This document shows positions 1 through 6,810 of a stretch of 6,810 bases of DNA, one piece after another. Positions within the stretch are counted from its first letter, which is position 1. Every line of letters begins with the position of its first letter. The notes beneath the pieces were generated by a model that saw only the letters and a list, made by a program, of their open reading frames with translations, had not been told where the DNA came from and searched no databases. The DNA is taken from NCBI GenBank assembly GCA_016721865.1, contig JADKHF010000031.1:1-6810 (forward strand), in the 5' to 3' direction. Position numbers and translations under genes: made by a program. Origin of the DNA: Nitrosomonas sp. GTDB taxonomy: Bacteria; Pseudomonadota; Gammaproteobacteria; Burkholderiales; Nitrosomonadaceae.

Positions 1-1898
1 TCAGCCAAGTCCCTGGTACGTTTCATCGGCGGCAAACTTTGCCATATTTGCTTACCGTAGGCTTTGGTAGTCAGGCGAGGATCGCAAATCATCAGCACTC
101 CCCGGTCCGCTTCATCCCGGATCAAACGGCCGGCTCCTTGTTTCAGATTAATGACAGCACGTGGCAATTGGTACTCCATGAAAGCGTTACGCCCCTCACT
201 GTTGATTTTTTCAATACGCGCCGCAAGCACTGGATCATCAGGAGGAGCAAACGGAAGCTTATCAATAATGACCAGCGACAGCGCTTCCCCTCGCACATCG
301 ACTCCCTCCCAGAACGATTGACTGCCAATGAGAATAGCATTACTCAATTCACGGAAACGCTCCAGCATGTAAGAGCGCGAACCTTGCCCCTGAAGTAGCA
401 ATGGAAAAGCAAATTCTTCGGCTGCCAGCAATAACTCGTAAACACGTTGCATCGCACGCAAACTGGTGCACAGAAAAAAAGCACGTCCCCGGCTCGCTCG
501 TAATACCGGCAGAGCCGCCTGTACAACCTGATCGGTATAGGTTCTATGCTGTGGTTCCGGCAAGCCAATCGGCACATAAAGCAACGCTTGTTCAGCAAAA
601 TTGAATGGGCTTTCCCAACAGGCTGTTTGCGCATTAGCCAGTCCCATTTCCTCACTGTAATGGGTAAAATCCCTTTTAACCGACAATGTCGCTGAAGTAA
701 AAATCCAGGCACGCGGCGAAGTGATCATTTGTTTCTGGAAAATCTCAGCAATCGATAAGGGTGTCGCATTCAATTGTAATGCCTGATTATAGATTTCAAT
801 CCAGCGAACATGACCTTGCATTTCCGTTTCATCTCGCCAGCGTTGTATCAGATACAAATGATTGGTTGTACGCTGCCAGCAATTTTCCAGTCCTTCAGAC
901 CGCTCAGCCTGATTCTCCAATAGTTTTGCCAATGTTGTCAGCTTTCCCAGCAAGTTATCCAACGCATCACTAAAACCCACATTCTGTTTTATCGTCGCCA
1001 AAGATAATCGCACATTGTCTTCCACGATAGTCAAACGCAAATCGCGCGCGGCTTTTTCCATAGCAGCAATAGTGTTTGGCAGCTCAACAAAGTCTTTTGC
1101 AGCCTGAATTGCCTCTACCTTGGCATCGCGTGCAAGATCCAGTAACTGGCCGGTACTGATGGATTCCCCAAAAAATAAACTGGCCGTTTCGGGTAATTGA
1201 TGCGCTTCATCAAAAATGACTGTATTACAAGCAGGCAATAACTCGGATAAACCTTCATCACGCAACATGACATCCGCAAAAAACAAATGATGATTGACCA
1301 CTACAACATCTGCTGCCAAAGCTTGCTTACGCGCTTCCATAACAAAACATTTTTTGTAGCTGGGGCACTCTGAACCCAGACAACTGTCACGCGTTGAAGT
1401 GACTTGCTGCCAGATGACAGCATTCTCAGGAACTTCACTGAGTCCGCTTTTATCACCATTTTTGCTGTTGTTTGCATACCGTTCTATTTGTTGCAGGTAC
1501 TGGATTTCATCACGGTTAATAAAACTGAGATGCGTATCCTGCAAGCTTCTTTCCAGATGATAGTGGCAAATATAATTGGCGCGTCCTTTTAATAGCGCAA
1601 CAGTGATTGGTATTTTCAGCGCCGCCCGCACAGTCGGAATATCACGTTTAAACAGTTGATCCTGTAATGTTTTCGTTCCAGTGGAAATAATGACCTTACC
1701 CCCCGCCAACAAAGCAGGCACCAGATAGGCCAGTGTTTTGCCCGTTCCGGTGCCTGCCTCAGCGACTAGGATCCGGTGCTTTGCAATCGTATCAGCAATC
1801 GCCCGAGCCATTTCCAGTTGCTGTGAACGCGTGCGGAATCCTGTGATATGCCGGGAAAGAGCACCGTCCGATGAGAAAATTGAATCAATATCAAGCAT
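1..1898 (-). CDS. yoaA: DinG/YoaA-family ATP-dependent DNA helicase with iron-sulfur cluster (C-terminus off the left edge)
   Basis: Superfamily 2, XPD-like 5'-3' DNA helicase; the E. coli relative YoaA works with the polymerase III chi subunit in repair of stalled replication. I translated all 632 residues in the window and found no internal stop. Seen motifs: Walker A GTGTGKT at 49-55 (Lys54); four cluster cysteines at 111, 173, 178 and 184, with the C-x4-C-x5-C spacing of DinG; DEAH at 230-233; TSAT at 401-404; motif V SFWEGVDV; motif VI QGAGRLIR at 587-594. The text CLGSECPSYKKCFV and the end SLPP..RTRD closely resemble YoaA, which is about 636 residues, so only a short tail is probably missing. 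Start: ATG at 1898; no clear Shine-Dalgarno sequence lies before it. It is separated from rnfH upstream by 227 bp, so it probably has its own promoter. DinG proper is longer (about 716), which makes YoaA the better name. Confidence 0.95.
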   Translation of the reverse strand, partial: MLDIDSIFSSDGALSRHITGFRTRSQQLEMARAIADTIAKHRILVAEAGTGTGKTLAYLVPALLAGGKVIISTGTKTLQDQLFKRDIPTVRAALKIPITVALLKGRANYICHYHLERSLQDTHLSFINRDEIQYLQQIERYANNSKNGDKSGLSEVPENAVIWQQVTSTRDSCLGSECPSYKKCFVMEARKQALAADVVVVNHHLFFADVMLRDEGLSELLPACNTVIFDEAHQLPETASLFFGESISTGQLLDLARDAKVEAIQAAKDFVELPNTIAAMEKAARDLRLTIVEDNVRLSLATIKQNVGFSDALDNLLGKLTTLAKLLENQAERSEGLENCWQRTTNHLYLIQRWRDETEMQGHVRWIEIYNQALQLNATPLSIAEIFQKQMITSPRAWIFTSATLSVKRDFTHYSEEMGLANAQTACWESPFNFAEQALLYVPIGLPEPQHRTYTDQVVQAALPVLRASRGRAFFLCTSLRAMQRVYELLLAAEEFAFPLLLQGQGSRSYMLERFRELSNAILIGSQSFWEGVDVRGEALSLVIIDKLPFAPPDDPVLAARIEKINSEGRNAFMEYQLPRAVINLKQGAGRLIRDEADRGVLMICDPRLTTKAYGKQIWQSLPPMKRTRDLA

Positions 1899-1924
1899 AA
1901 AATAAGGATACCAACAGTTGCAAA

Positions 1925-1947
1925 CCAGCAAATCTTGCTTTTGCTGG
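1925..1947. other. Inverted repeat (8-bp stem, 7-nt loop) in the yoaA leader
   Basis: Arms CCAGCAAA (1925-1932) and TTTGCTGG (1940-1947) are perfectly complementary around the loop TCTTGCT. The repeat lies 27 bp upstream of the yoaA start and 179 bp beyond the rnfH stop. Neither strand has a long T run after the stem (only TTT on the minus strand), so it is not a classic intrinsic terminator. It could be a weak terminator for ratA-rnfH, a leader structure in the yoaA mRNA, or a chance repeat. Confidence 0.4.
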
Positions 1948-1974
1948 AACTGCTTCCTTTGGAATAAATCAGGA

Positions 1975-1993
1975 CAGAATAATTATCATTATA
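1975..1993 (-). promoter_or_regulatory. Perfect TATAAT hexamer overlapping a Fur-box-like sequence upstream of yoaA
   Basis: Read on the minus strand, positions 1993-1988 are TATAAT, a perfect -10 hexamer. The 19 bases 1993-1975 match the classic E. coli Fur consensus GATAATGATAATCATTATC at 15 of 19 positions, including 11 in a row. No good -35 box is seen at 16-18 bp. A transcript from here would have a leader of about 80 nt before the yoaA ATG and would include the 1925-1947 hairpin. The region is AT-rich, so a chance match is quite possible. Confidence 0.3.
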
Positions 1994-2078
1994 CTGCTGC
2001 CCATGAATATGTTTGATCTTAAGTGAAAAGGAATAGGATTCATTACTGCAGGAAGCTTTAATTGGGCATGCCAGATCC

Positions 2079-2084
2079 ATTATA
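2079..2084 (-). promoter_or_regulatory. Second candidate -10 hexamer upstream of yoaA
   Basis: The minus strand reads TATAAT at 2084-2079, 42 bp past the rnfH stop. The -35 region at the right distance (about 2102-2108) is GC-rich and a poor match. If used, it would give a leader of about 170 nt for yoaA. This is weak evidence from one hexamer only. Confidence 0.2.
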
Positions 2085-2125
2085 AATGTAATCGGTTATT
2101 TGCCGGAATGCTCCGTGCATCCAGG

Positions 2126-2455
2126 TTACAAGTTGAAAAGAAAATGACTAATCAACGCCGATTTTCTGTGCGCCAATGACTTTTTTGCACGAATTCTTCT
2201 GGCTTCCTTTGGGTCAATGATGAGCGGCCGATAAATTGCGATTCTGTCATAGGGATGGAGAGAGGTATCTCGCTGTGCAAATTTGCCAAAAATACCCAAT
2301 TTGTTTTTTGTCAGATCAATTTCAGGGAATTGGTCCAGAATTCCAGAACATTTTATCGCTTGTTCAACTGTGCAACCCGCTGATACATCGAGTTTCTCTA
2401 AGATTTGAATATGCGGCAATGCATATACAACTTCGACTTGAAAAAACACTGTCAT
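2126..2455 (-). CDS. rnfH: RnfH family protein (UPF0125), ubiquitin-like fold
   Basis: Small conserved proteobacterial protein of 109 residues, typical length plus a short basic tail. The N-terminus MTVFFQVEVVYALP, the middle GIFGKFAQRDTSLHPYDRIAIYRPL and the following DPKEARRIRAKK are hallmarks of the family: a beta-grasp fold ending in a Lys/Arg-rich tail. The biochemical role is not established; the name comes from linkage to rnf genes in some species and no rnf gene is seen here. Its ATG overlaps the ratA stop by four bases (ATGA at 2455-2452) and no strong ribosome site precedes it, so it is probably translated by coupling to ratA. The ratA-rnfH order, divergent from smpB, is the same as in E. 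coli (yfjG-yfjF), which strongly supports the call. Confidence 0.95.
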   Translation of the reverse strand: MTVFFQVEVVYALPHIQILEKLDVSAGCTVEQAIKCSGILDQFPEIDLTKNKLGIFGKFAQRDTSLHPYDRIAIYRPLIIDPKEARRIRAKKSLAHRKSALISHFLFNL

Positions 2456-2889
2456 GGCTTGCCATAAATCACTTCTGCTCGCTCAATAAAATGTTCCACA
2501 AAACTGTTCGCAATCATGTGAAATACCGGCCCCACCAATTTCTCAAGAATTTTGTGTGAGAACGTGTAATGCAGACGAAATTTTATCTTGCAGGCATTAT
2601 CCGATAATGGAATAAACTGCCAGTAGCCATCGAGATGTTCAAATGGACCATTCAGCAGACTCATTTCTATCAAATCCGGCGGAAAACGTTTATTTATGGT
2701 GGTGAAGCTGTGTTGAATATGATGGTAATCAATCCTAACCGTTGCATGCGTTGTTACTTCATCTTGAGGATCTACAGAAGTACCGCCGCACCACGGAAGA
2801 AATTTAGGATATTCCTCAACGTTATCAACCAGCGCAAACATTTGGCTTGCTGAGTATTCGACCAAAACTGATTTTTCTATTTCTGCCAT
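2452..2889 (-). CDS. ratA: RatA / COQ10-like SRPBCC (START-domain) protein
   Basis: A 145-residue single-domain protein of the SRPBCC fold, which forms a hydrophobic lipid-binding cavity. Family marks seen: an N-terminal EIEKSVLVEYSASQMFALV helix-grip start, VEEYPKFLPWC around residue 27, GPFEHLDGYWQFIPLS around 81-96, and the C-terminal helix ending in ERAEVIYG. Length matches the family (about 145-158). E. coli RatA was reported to block 70S ribosome assembly, while the mitochondrial relative COQ10 binds ubiquinone; which role applies here cannot be told from sequence. Start: the ATG at 2889 has a good ribosome site 9 nt upstream. It is the first gene of a two-gene unit with rnfH and is divergent from smpB. 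Confidence 0.95.
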   Translation of the reverse strand: MAEIEKSVLVEYSASQMFALVDNVEEYPKFLPWCGGTSVDPQDEVTTHATVRIDYHHIQHSFTTINKRFPPDLIEMSLLNGPFEHLDGYWQFIPLSDNACKIKFRLHYTFSHKILEKLVGPVFHMIANSFVEHFIERAEVIYGKP

Positions 2890-2898
2890 AAAAGTAAA

Positions 2899-2905
2899 TC
2901 ACCCC
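2899..2905 (-). promoter_or_regulatory. Ribosome binding site of ratA
   Basis: The minus strand reads GGGGTGA, six of seven bases of GAGGTGA, with 9 nt before the ATG at 2889. It supports that start. It is the only clear Shine-Dalgarno-like site among the gene starts in this window. Confidence 0.6.
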
Positions 2906-2931
2906 GCATCAATGAGGTAATACTGAAAAAC

Positions 2932-2940
2932 TGATAAAAT
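2932..2940 (+). promoter_or_regulatory. Candidate extended -10 promoter for smpB
   Basis: TGATAAAAT fits the extended -10 pattern TGnTATAAT with one mismatch (TAAAAT). The -35 position is weak (ATGAGG at 2912-2917, three of six). Transcription would begin near 2947 and give a leader of about 33 nt. It lies in the 90-bp gap between the divergent ratA and smpB starts, where promoters for both are expected. I did not find a clear promoter for ratA. Confidence 0.35.
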
Positions 2941-2979
2941 ACACGAAATTTTTGTAATTCCCACCGATTTCAATCCTGT

Positions 2980-3423
2980 ATGAGTATAGTACAAAATAAA
3001 AAAGCCTTTCACGATTATTTTATCGAGGAAAAGTACGAAACAGGCATGGTACTGGAAGGATGGGAAGTCAAAGCCATTCGTGACGGTCGAGTTCAATTAA
3101 AAGAAGCCTATGTTATTATCCGCAACGAAGCATTATACCTCATTGGTTGTCACATCAGTCCGCTCAAGACAGCTTCAACACACATCAACCCTGATCCAAC
3201 AAGAACACGCAAACTGTTGTTGCATGCGGAACAGATCAAGCGGCTCATCGGTAAAGTTGAACGCGCCGGATATACTCTGGTTCCACTGGATATGCATTAT
3301 AAAACGGGTAGGATTAAACTGGAAATTGGCTTGGCTAAAGGTAAGAAACAGCATGACAAGCGCGAATCCGAGAAAGAAAAGGAATGGGAACGTACCAAGC
3401 AACGTATGCTCCGCGCCAAATGA
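2980..3423 (+). CDS. smpB: SsrA-binding protein SmpB (trans-translation)
   Basis: Binds the tRNA-like domain of tmRNA and delivers it to stalled ribosomes so that the nascent chain is tagged and the ribosome freed. The 147 residues match the family length (about 145-160). Seen: KKAFHDYFIEEKYETGMVLEG near the N-terminus, EVKAIRDGRVQLKEAYV at about residues 29-45, the H-x-N-PDPTRTRKLLLH loop at about 68-82, and the basic C-terminal tail from DKRESEKEKEWER to the end, which in known SmpB folds in the mRNA channel. The start ATG at 2980 lacks a clear Shine-Dalgarno sequence, but the protein begins exactly where the family does. No ssrA gene is visible in the window. ctaA follows after 60 bp on the same strand. 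Confidence 0.98.
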   Translation: MSIVQNKKAFHDYFIEEKYETGMVLEGWEVKAIRDGRVQLKEAYVIIRNEALYLIGCHISPLKTASTHINPDPTRTRKLLLHAEQIKRLIGKVERAGYTLVPLDMHYKTGRIKLEIGLAKGKKQHDKRESEKEKEWERTKQRMLRAK

Positions 3424-3483
3424 AAAAATCCAAAATAATTGATGAAAATTTAACTACAGAAATAATATTTATTCTTTACGACT

Positions 3484-4496
3484 ATGCAAAAATCTATTGC
3501 TATCTGGTTACTAATTTGTTGTGCTATGGTCTTTGCCATGGTGGTGGTCGGTGGTGTTACGCGGCTGACTAACTCAGGACTTTCTATTGTTGAGTGGCAA
3601 CCAATTTTAGGCACATTGCCTCCAATCACTCAGGGAGATTGGGATGAGCTACTGGAAAAATACCGCGCGACCCCGCAGTACCAAAAAGTTAATAAAGGCA
3701 TGAGTGTCGATGAATTCAAAAGTATTTTCTGGTGGGAATACTTTCATCGACTGTTAGGCCGACTAATCGGCTTGGTGTTTTTTGTTCCTTTTGTTTATTT
3801 CCTGTTGAGAAAGCAGATCGATCGATCATTAGGGATCAGACTGGCTGGAATATTTGTATTAGGTGGACTACAGGGGTTTATGGGCTGGTATATGGTCAAG
3901 AGCGGATTGGTTAGCGACCCTCATGTGAGTCAGTACCGCCTTACTGCACACCTAGGATTGGCATTTGTCATTTTTGCCGCCATGTTCTGGGTTGCATGGG
4001 ATTGCTGTCACCGAGAAACGATAATCCTGAATCGAATGAAATGATGCAAAGCTTACGGCGATTCTCCTTTGGCCTCACTTTACTCATTTTTATCATGGTG
4101 TTATCAGGCGGTTTTGTCGCAGGCATTCGAGCAGGTTTAGCCTACAATACTTTTCCGTTCATGAACGGGCATCTGATACCGCCGGAAATCTTTATGCTGG
4201 AACCGTGGTATCGCAATTTCTTTGATAACATGGCAACCGTGCAATTCGATCATCGGCTTATTGCTTGGATTTTAGCCTTTTTAGTACCGCTTTTCTGGTT
4301 TAAATCCAGAAAAGTAGAGCTTTCCGGCACAACCCGTATTGCCTGCAATCTTTTTTTGCTGATGCTGGTAATCCAGATTAGTTTGGGTATAGCAACTTTA
4401 TTGCATATAGTGCCTGTTCCTTTAGCGGCTTCACATCAAGGAGGTGCAGTATTGCTGTTTGCAGCAGCATTATGGGTAAGCCATCGATTACGCTAG
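3484..4496 (+). CDS. ctaA: Heme A synthase, COX15/CtaA type (one frameshift near 4000)
   Basis: Inner-membrane enzyme that oxidises heme O to heme A for aa3-type cytochrome oxidases. The reading frame is broken once: the first part is open from 3484 to a stop at 4044, and the rest continues in the -1 frame from about 4002 to 4496. Adding one base at 3998-4003 (TT or GGG run) joins Trp172-Asp/Gly to LLSPRND and gives 337 residues, normal for the family. The joined protein shows the signature VTRLTNSGLSIVEWQP at 25-40, about eight hydrophobic membrane segments in two halves, and the four conserved heme-ligand histidines: 88 (FHRLLGR), 156 (TAHLGL), 257 (DHRLIAW) and 318 (SHQGGA). No ribosome site is obvious before the ATG. 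The 60-bp gap after smpB has no terminator that I can see, so co-transcription with smpB is possible. The break could be a sequencing error or a true inactivation; all key residues remain on both sides. Confidence 0.93.
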
Positions 4497-4531
4497 TCTT
4501 GCAAAGTAATTTAATTGCACATTCAATGAGA

Positions 4532-4553
4532 TGGGGTTAATTATTTAACCCCA
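4532..4553. terminator. Hairpin at the pilR stop codon, between converging ctaA and pilR
   Basis: Arms TGGGGTTAA (4532-4540) and TTAACCCCA (4545-4553) pair perfectly over 9 bp with the loop TTAT. The pilR stop codon (4537-4539) lies inside the left arm. It sits 35 bp after the ctaA stop, where a shared terminator for two converging genes would be expected. Neither side has a run of T residues, so it may act only as a weak or 3'-end-protecting structure. Confidence 0.4.
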
Positions 4554-5943
4554 GTCGTTCCATCCGGTAACGTAGCGACCTGACAGTGATACCTAATATT
4601 TTAGCTGCTTTTGTTCGATTATATCGACTTTGATCCAGTGCTCTTATAATGGAGTCCCTTTCCAGTTGATCAAGAAAATCCTGCAGCGGCAATCCTGGAT
4701 CCGAACTGATGGTTGGCAAGTTGCCGACATTTTGTTGAATTTCTCTGGCTTTATTGGGCAATTGCAGCTCTTCTTTACCAATCTGCGTATCGGAGCAAAG
4801 TGCTAATGTCCGCTCAAGTATGTTTTCAAGCTCACGTACATTACCTGGATAGCCATAGTTCATCAGCAACGCCAATGCATCTTTCTTAAGATTACAAACA
4901 GGCCCGTGCGGCTTCCCGGCAGATCTTTGTTAAAATTGCTTCTGCTATGAGCGGAATATCTTCGGGCATCTCACGCAACGCTGGCATGATCAATTCAATT
5001 ACATTCAGACGATAGTATAAATCCTGCCGGAATTGCCCGGTTTCAACACAATCGCCAAGTTTCTTGTGCGTGGCGCTGATGATACGCACATCAATATTTT
5101 TCTTGCGTATCGCCGATTCTTCTCACTTGTTTTTCCTGGATTACTCGAAGCAGTTTAACTTGCATGGCCAGTGGCAAATCCGCGACTTCATCAAGAAACA
5201 ATGTTCCGCCATTTGCTGTCAGGAAAAATCCATCATGCTCTTTGTCTGCACCAGTGAAGGCGCCTTTTTTATAGCCGAAAAACTCACTTTCCATCAAGTT
5301 TTCAGGAATTGCACCACAATTGACAGCAACAAACGCTTCTTTATGGCGAGCACTTCTTTCATGAATCATTCTGGCGGCCAGCTCCTTACCACTGCCTGAT
5401 TCACCACTGATATAAACAGAAGCCTGGCTACGGGAAAGTTTGTCTATGGTTGCGCGTAGCTGACGCATGGGTTGAGATTCACCCAACAATATACGCTGAT
5501 TCGATGGAGTTTGTGATGCAGGTCCAGTTTCTATGGGTGGCAAGCTTAGGGCTGATTTAACTAAATCCCGCAACTGTTTTAACGAAACCGGTTTCGGCAA
5601 GTAATCAAAAGCCCCTGCTTTAAGCGCAGCAACGGCATTTTCTGCAGTGCCGTAAGCTGTTATAACGGCAACAGGCAGATCTGCGCAATGATGTCCAATA
5701 TGTTTAACCAGATCCAACCCTTCTCCATCAGGTAGGCGCATGTCCGTGAGGCATAACTGAAACTGACGTGATTGCAACAATAGCTTTGCGTCACTGATAC
5801 AATTTGCACTGAAAACTTCCATCCCATACGCGCTAATGTCAGTTCGAGCAGCTCGATAATATCAGGCTCATCATCCACAATCAGTATACTCGGAACTGAA
5901 GTTTTCTATGTGGATTAACAATTGATCCTTTATCTATAGACAT
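4537..5943 (-). CDS. pilR: PilR-type sigma-54-dependent response regulator (four frameshifts)
   Basis: NtrC-family activator, probably of pilin and type IV pilus genes. Four single-base shifts break it: one base missing in the A run at 5902-5905, one missing near 5818-5822 (GG), one extra in the A run at 5097-5101, and one extra at 4903-4905 (GGG). Corrected, it has 468 residues. Domains: receiver (about 18-133) with Asp24/Asp25, phospho-acceptor Asp68, Thr96 and Lys118; AAA+ domain with Walker A GESGSGKE 181-188, sigma-54 contact loop GAFTGA 228-233, Walker B GTLFLDE 247-253 and WPGN-like YPGNVRELEN; Fis-type helix-turn-helix at the end (NRTKAAKILGITVRSLRYRMERLGL), whose RSLRYR text is typical of PilR. 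The start ATG at 5943 overlaps the pilS stop; in the uncorrected sequence the receiver frame has no ATG, only GTG at 5878. Other NtrC relatives are possible, but the PilS-like partner favours PilR. Confidence 0.93.
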
Positions 5944-6810
5944 GGCTGACTGCTTTTGCAGATTATCCTGAAATGCCCCCGAAGCACCCTCAATATAGTC
6001 GAGCGATGCATGATTGGTTTCGCACAATTCACGTGCAATGTATAAACCCAGACCTGTACCGCCAGTTGCAGTGGTGAAAAAAGGTTCAAAGATCTGTTTT
6101 GTTTGTTTCATGTCAACACCCCGACCATCATCAATTATATTCAGACAAACATTATTTTCATTTCCTCCTGTAGACAATTCGATGCGAATACTGCCAGTTT
6201 GTTTACGGCAATGTCTCCATGCATTTCGGCATAAATTCCACAGTATCTGGTTCAAATGATCACGATCAAAACTAATCAAATAATCCTTCGAGCCATCTAA
6301 TATAAATACATTCGTATTGATTTTCTCAGTATGACAAAATTCTTCTAGAAACTTATGAATAAACTCATATATTTCAATTGTTTCTGATTTTGAAATATTA
6401 CGCCGTTCAATTGTAAGACATCTTGCACAATCTTATTTAGACGTTGGGTATTATCACAAATGATACGCAGGAGACGAGAATCCGTATTATTTTCAAGCAG
6501 CTCTTCTCCCAAAAGTTCGGCAGCATGATTGATCGCGGAAAGCGGATTACGAATTTCATGTGCAATATTCGCCGTCAGACGGCCCAATGCTGCGAGTTTT
6601 AGTTGCTGTAGCTGCTTCTATGCGCCCCATGTCTTCGAGAAAATACCACGACGCCGTTACGAGAATCCGCTTGTATCGGAAGAAAGCGTGTTCGAACCAA
6701 AGCGTTACTATGCGCTAAACGTAGTGGATCAAAACTGATATTGCTATCTCCCTGCCAGCTTGCAAGCCTATCAGTTGTTTCAGGTACATAATCCGAAATA
6801 ATCTGAGCAA
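5934..6810 (-). CDS. pilS: PilS-type sensor histidine kinase (N-terminus off the right edge; four frameshifts)
   Basis: Membrane sensor kinase expected to phosphorylate the adjacent PilR. The window holds the C-terminal half: the end of a PAS-like domain (ALVRTRFLPI, then GVVVFLEDMGRIE), an LQQLKLAALGRLTA linker, the H-box IAHEIRNPLSAI with the phospho-acceptor His at 6560-6558, the N-box QILWNLCRNAWRH (Asn at 6225-6223), the G1 box IIDDGRGVD, the F-box IFEPFFTT and the G2 box GGTGLGLYIAREL. The linker and N-box text is very like Pseudomonas PilS. Frame changes: extra base in the run 6640-6643, a net change of -1 or +2 at 6611-6619, one base missing at 6401-6408 (CC or GG), and one extra in the G run at 5976-5980. 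After the last correction the protein ends SGHFRIICKSSQPCL with TAG at 5936-5934. The N-terminal membrane segments lie outside the window. Confidence 0.9.

Noticed and set aside
344..712. 122-codon minus-strand and other 60-120-codon frames within 1-1600
   Set aside because: They are alternative frames of the continuous yoaA coding sequence, which I translated without a stop.
1766..2080. 104-codon minus-strand frame with a hydrophobic stretch upstream of and overlapping yoaA
   Set aside because: It overlaps the first 133 bases of yoaA in another frame, has no recognisable family text, and the overlapping helicase frame is clearly coding.
1899..2125. LexA (SOS) box upstream of the DinG-family helicase
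   Set aside because: E. coli dinG is SOS-regulated, so I looked for CTG-(N10)-CAG-like palindromes in this gap and found none convincing.
2109..2180. Small plus-strand ORF of 23 codons starting at 2109
   Set aside because: It is antisense to the 3' end of rnfH, has no ribosome site and no recognisable features.
3439..3468. Promoter TTGATG-18-TAATAT in front of ctaA
   Set aside because: Both boxes match only four of six and the transcript would start about 9 nt before the ATG; the 60-bp gap is simply AT-rich.
3996..4044. Programmed ribosomal frameshift in ctaA
   Set aside because: No slippery heptamer, stimulatory hairpin or internal Shine-Dalgarno sequence is evident, and many similar indels nearby have no such explanation.
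5881..6279. Fused PilS-PilR hybrid protein, because the kinase frame reads on into the pilR start
   Set aside because: The read-through needs an extra G in a five-G run; the other frame gives the expected kinase C-terminus (GHFRII) and a proper stop.

Overview
This window looks like ordinary chromosomal DNA of a Gram-negative proteobacterium, most likely a betaproteobacterium. The evidence is the smpB gene divergent from ratA-rnfH, a COX15-type heme A synthase with four conserved histidines, and a PilS/PilR-type sigma-54 two-component pair. A Nitrosomonadaceae-like host is my guess from the look of the proteins and the AT-leaning composition. I could not test it. I see no tRNA, rRNA, CRISPR array, insertion sequence or phage gene, and no convincing new system.

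Layout. The left 1.9 kb is a nearly complete minus-strand gene for a DinG/YoaA-family iron-sulfur DNA helicase that runs off the left edge. A 227-bp gap upstream of it holds two perfect TATAAT hexamers, a Fur-box-like sequence and an 8-bp hairpin. Next comes a minus-strand ratA-rnfH pair joined by an ATGA overlap, then a 90-bp divergent promoter region, then smpB on the plus strand. Sixty bases after smpB is a COX15/CtaA heme A synthase gene, also plus strand. It ends 40 bp from the tail of a converging minus-strand pair, pilS then pilR. pilS runs off the right edge.

The main oddity is quality or integrity. From 1 to about 3990 every gene is open. From about 3998 to 6643 I count nine single-base frame changes: one in ctaA, four in pilR and four in pilS. 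Nearly all lie in or beside short homopolymer runs, with roughly equal gains and losses. The protein motifs on both sides of each are intact. When the frames are restored, ctaA is 337 residues, pilR is 468 residues, and pilS and pilR overlap by 10 nt. This pattern fits base-calling error in a poorly supported stretch better than old pseudogenes, but genuine loss cannot be excluded from the sequence alone.

Roles. YoaA acts in replication-linked DNA repair, SmpB in tmRNA ribosome rescue, RatA (START/COQ10-like) and RnfH (ubiquitin-like fold) are small conserved partners, CtaA makes heme A for aa3-type oxidases, and PilS/PilR control sigma-54-dependent type IV pilus genes. They look like neighbours by conserved gene order, not one pathway.
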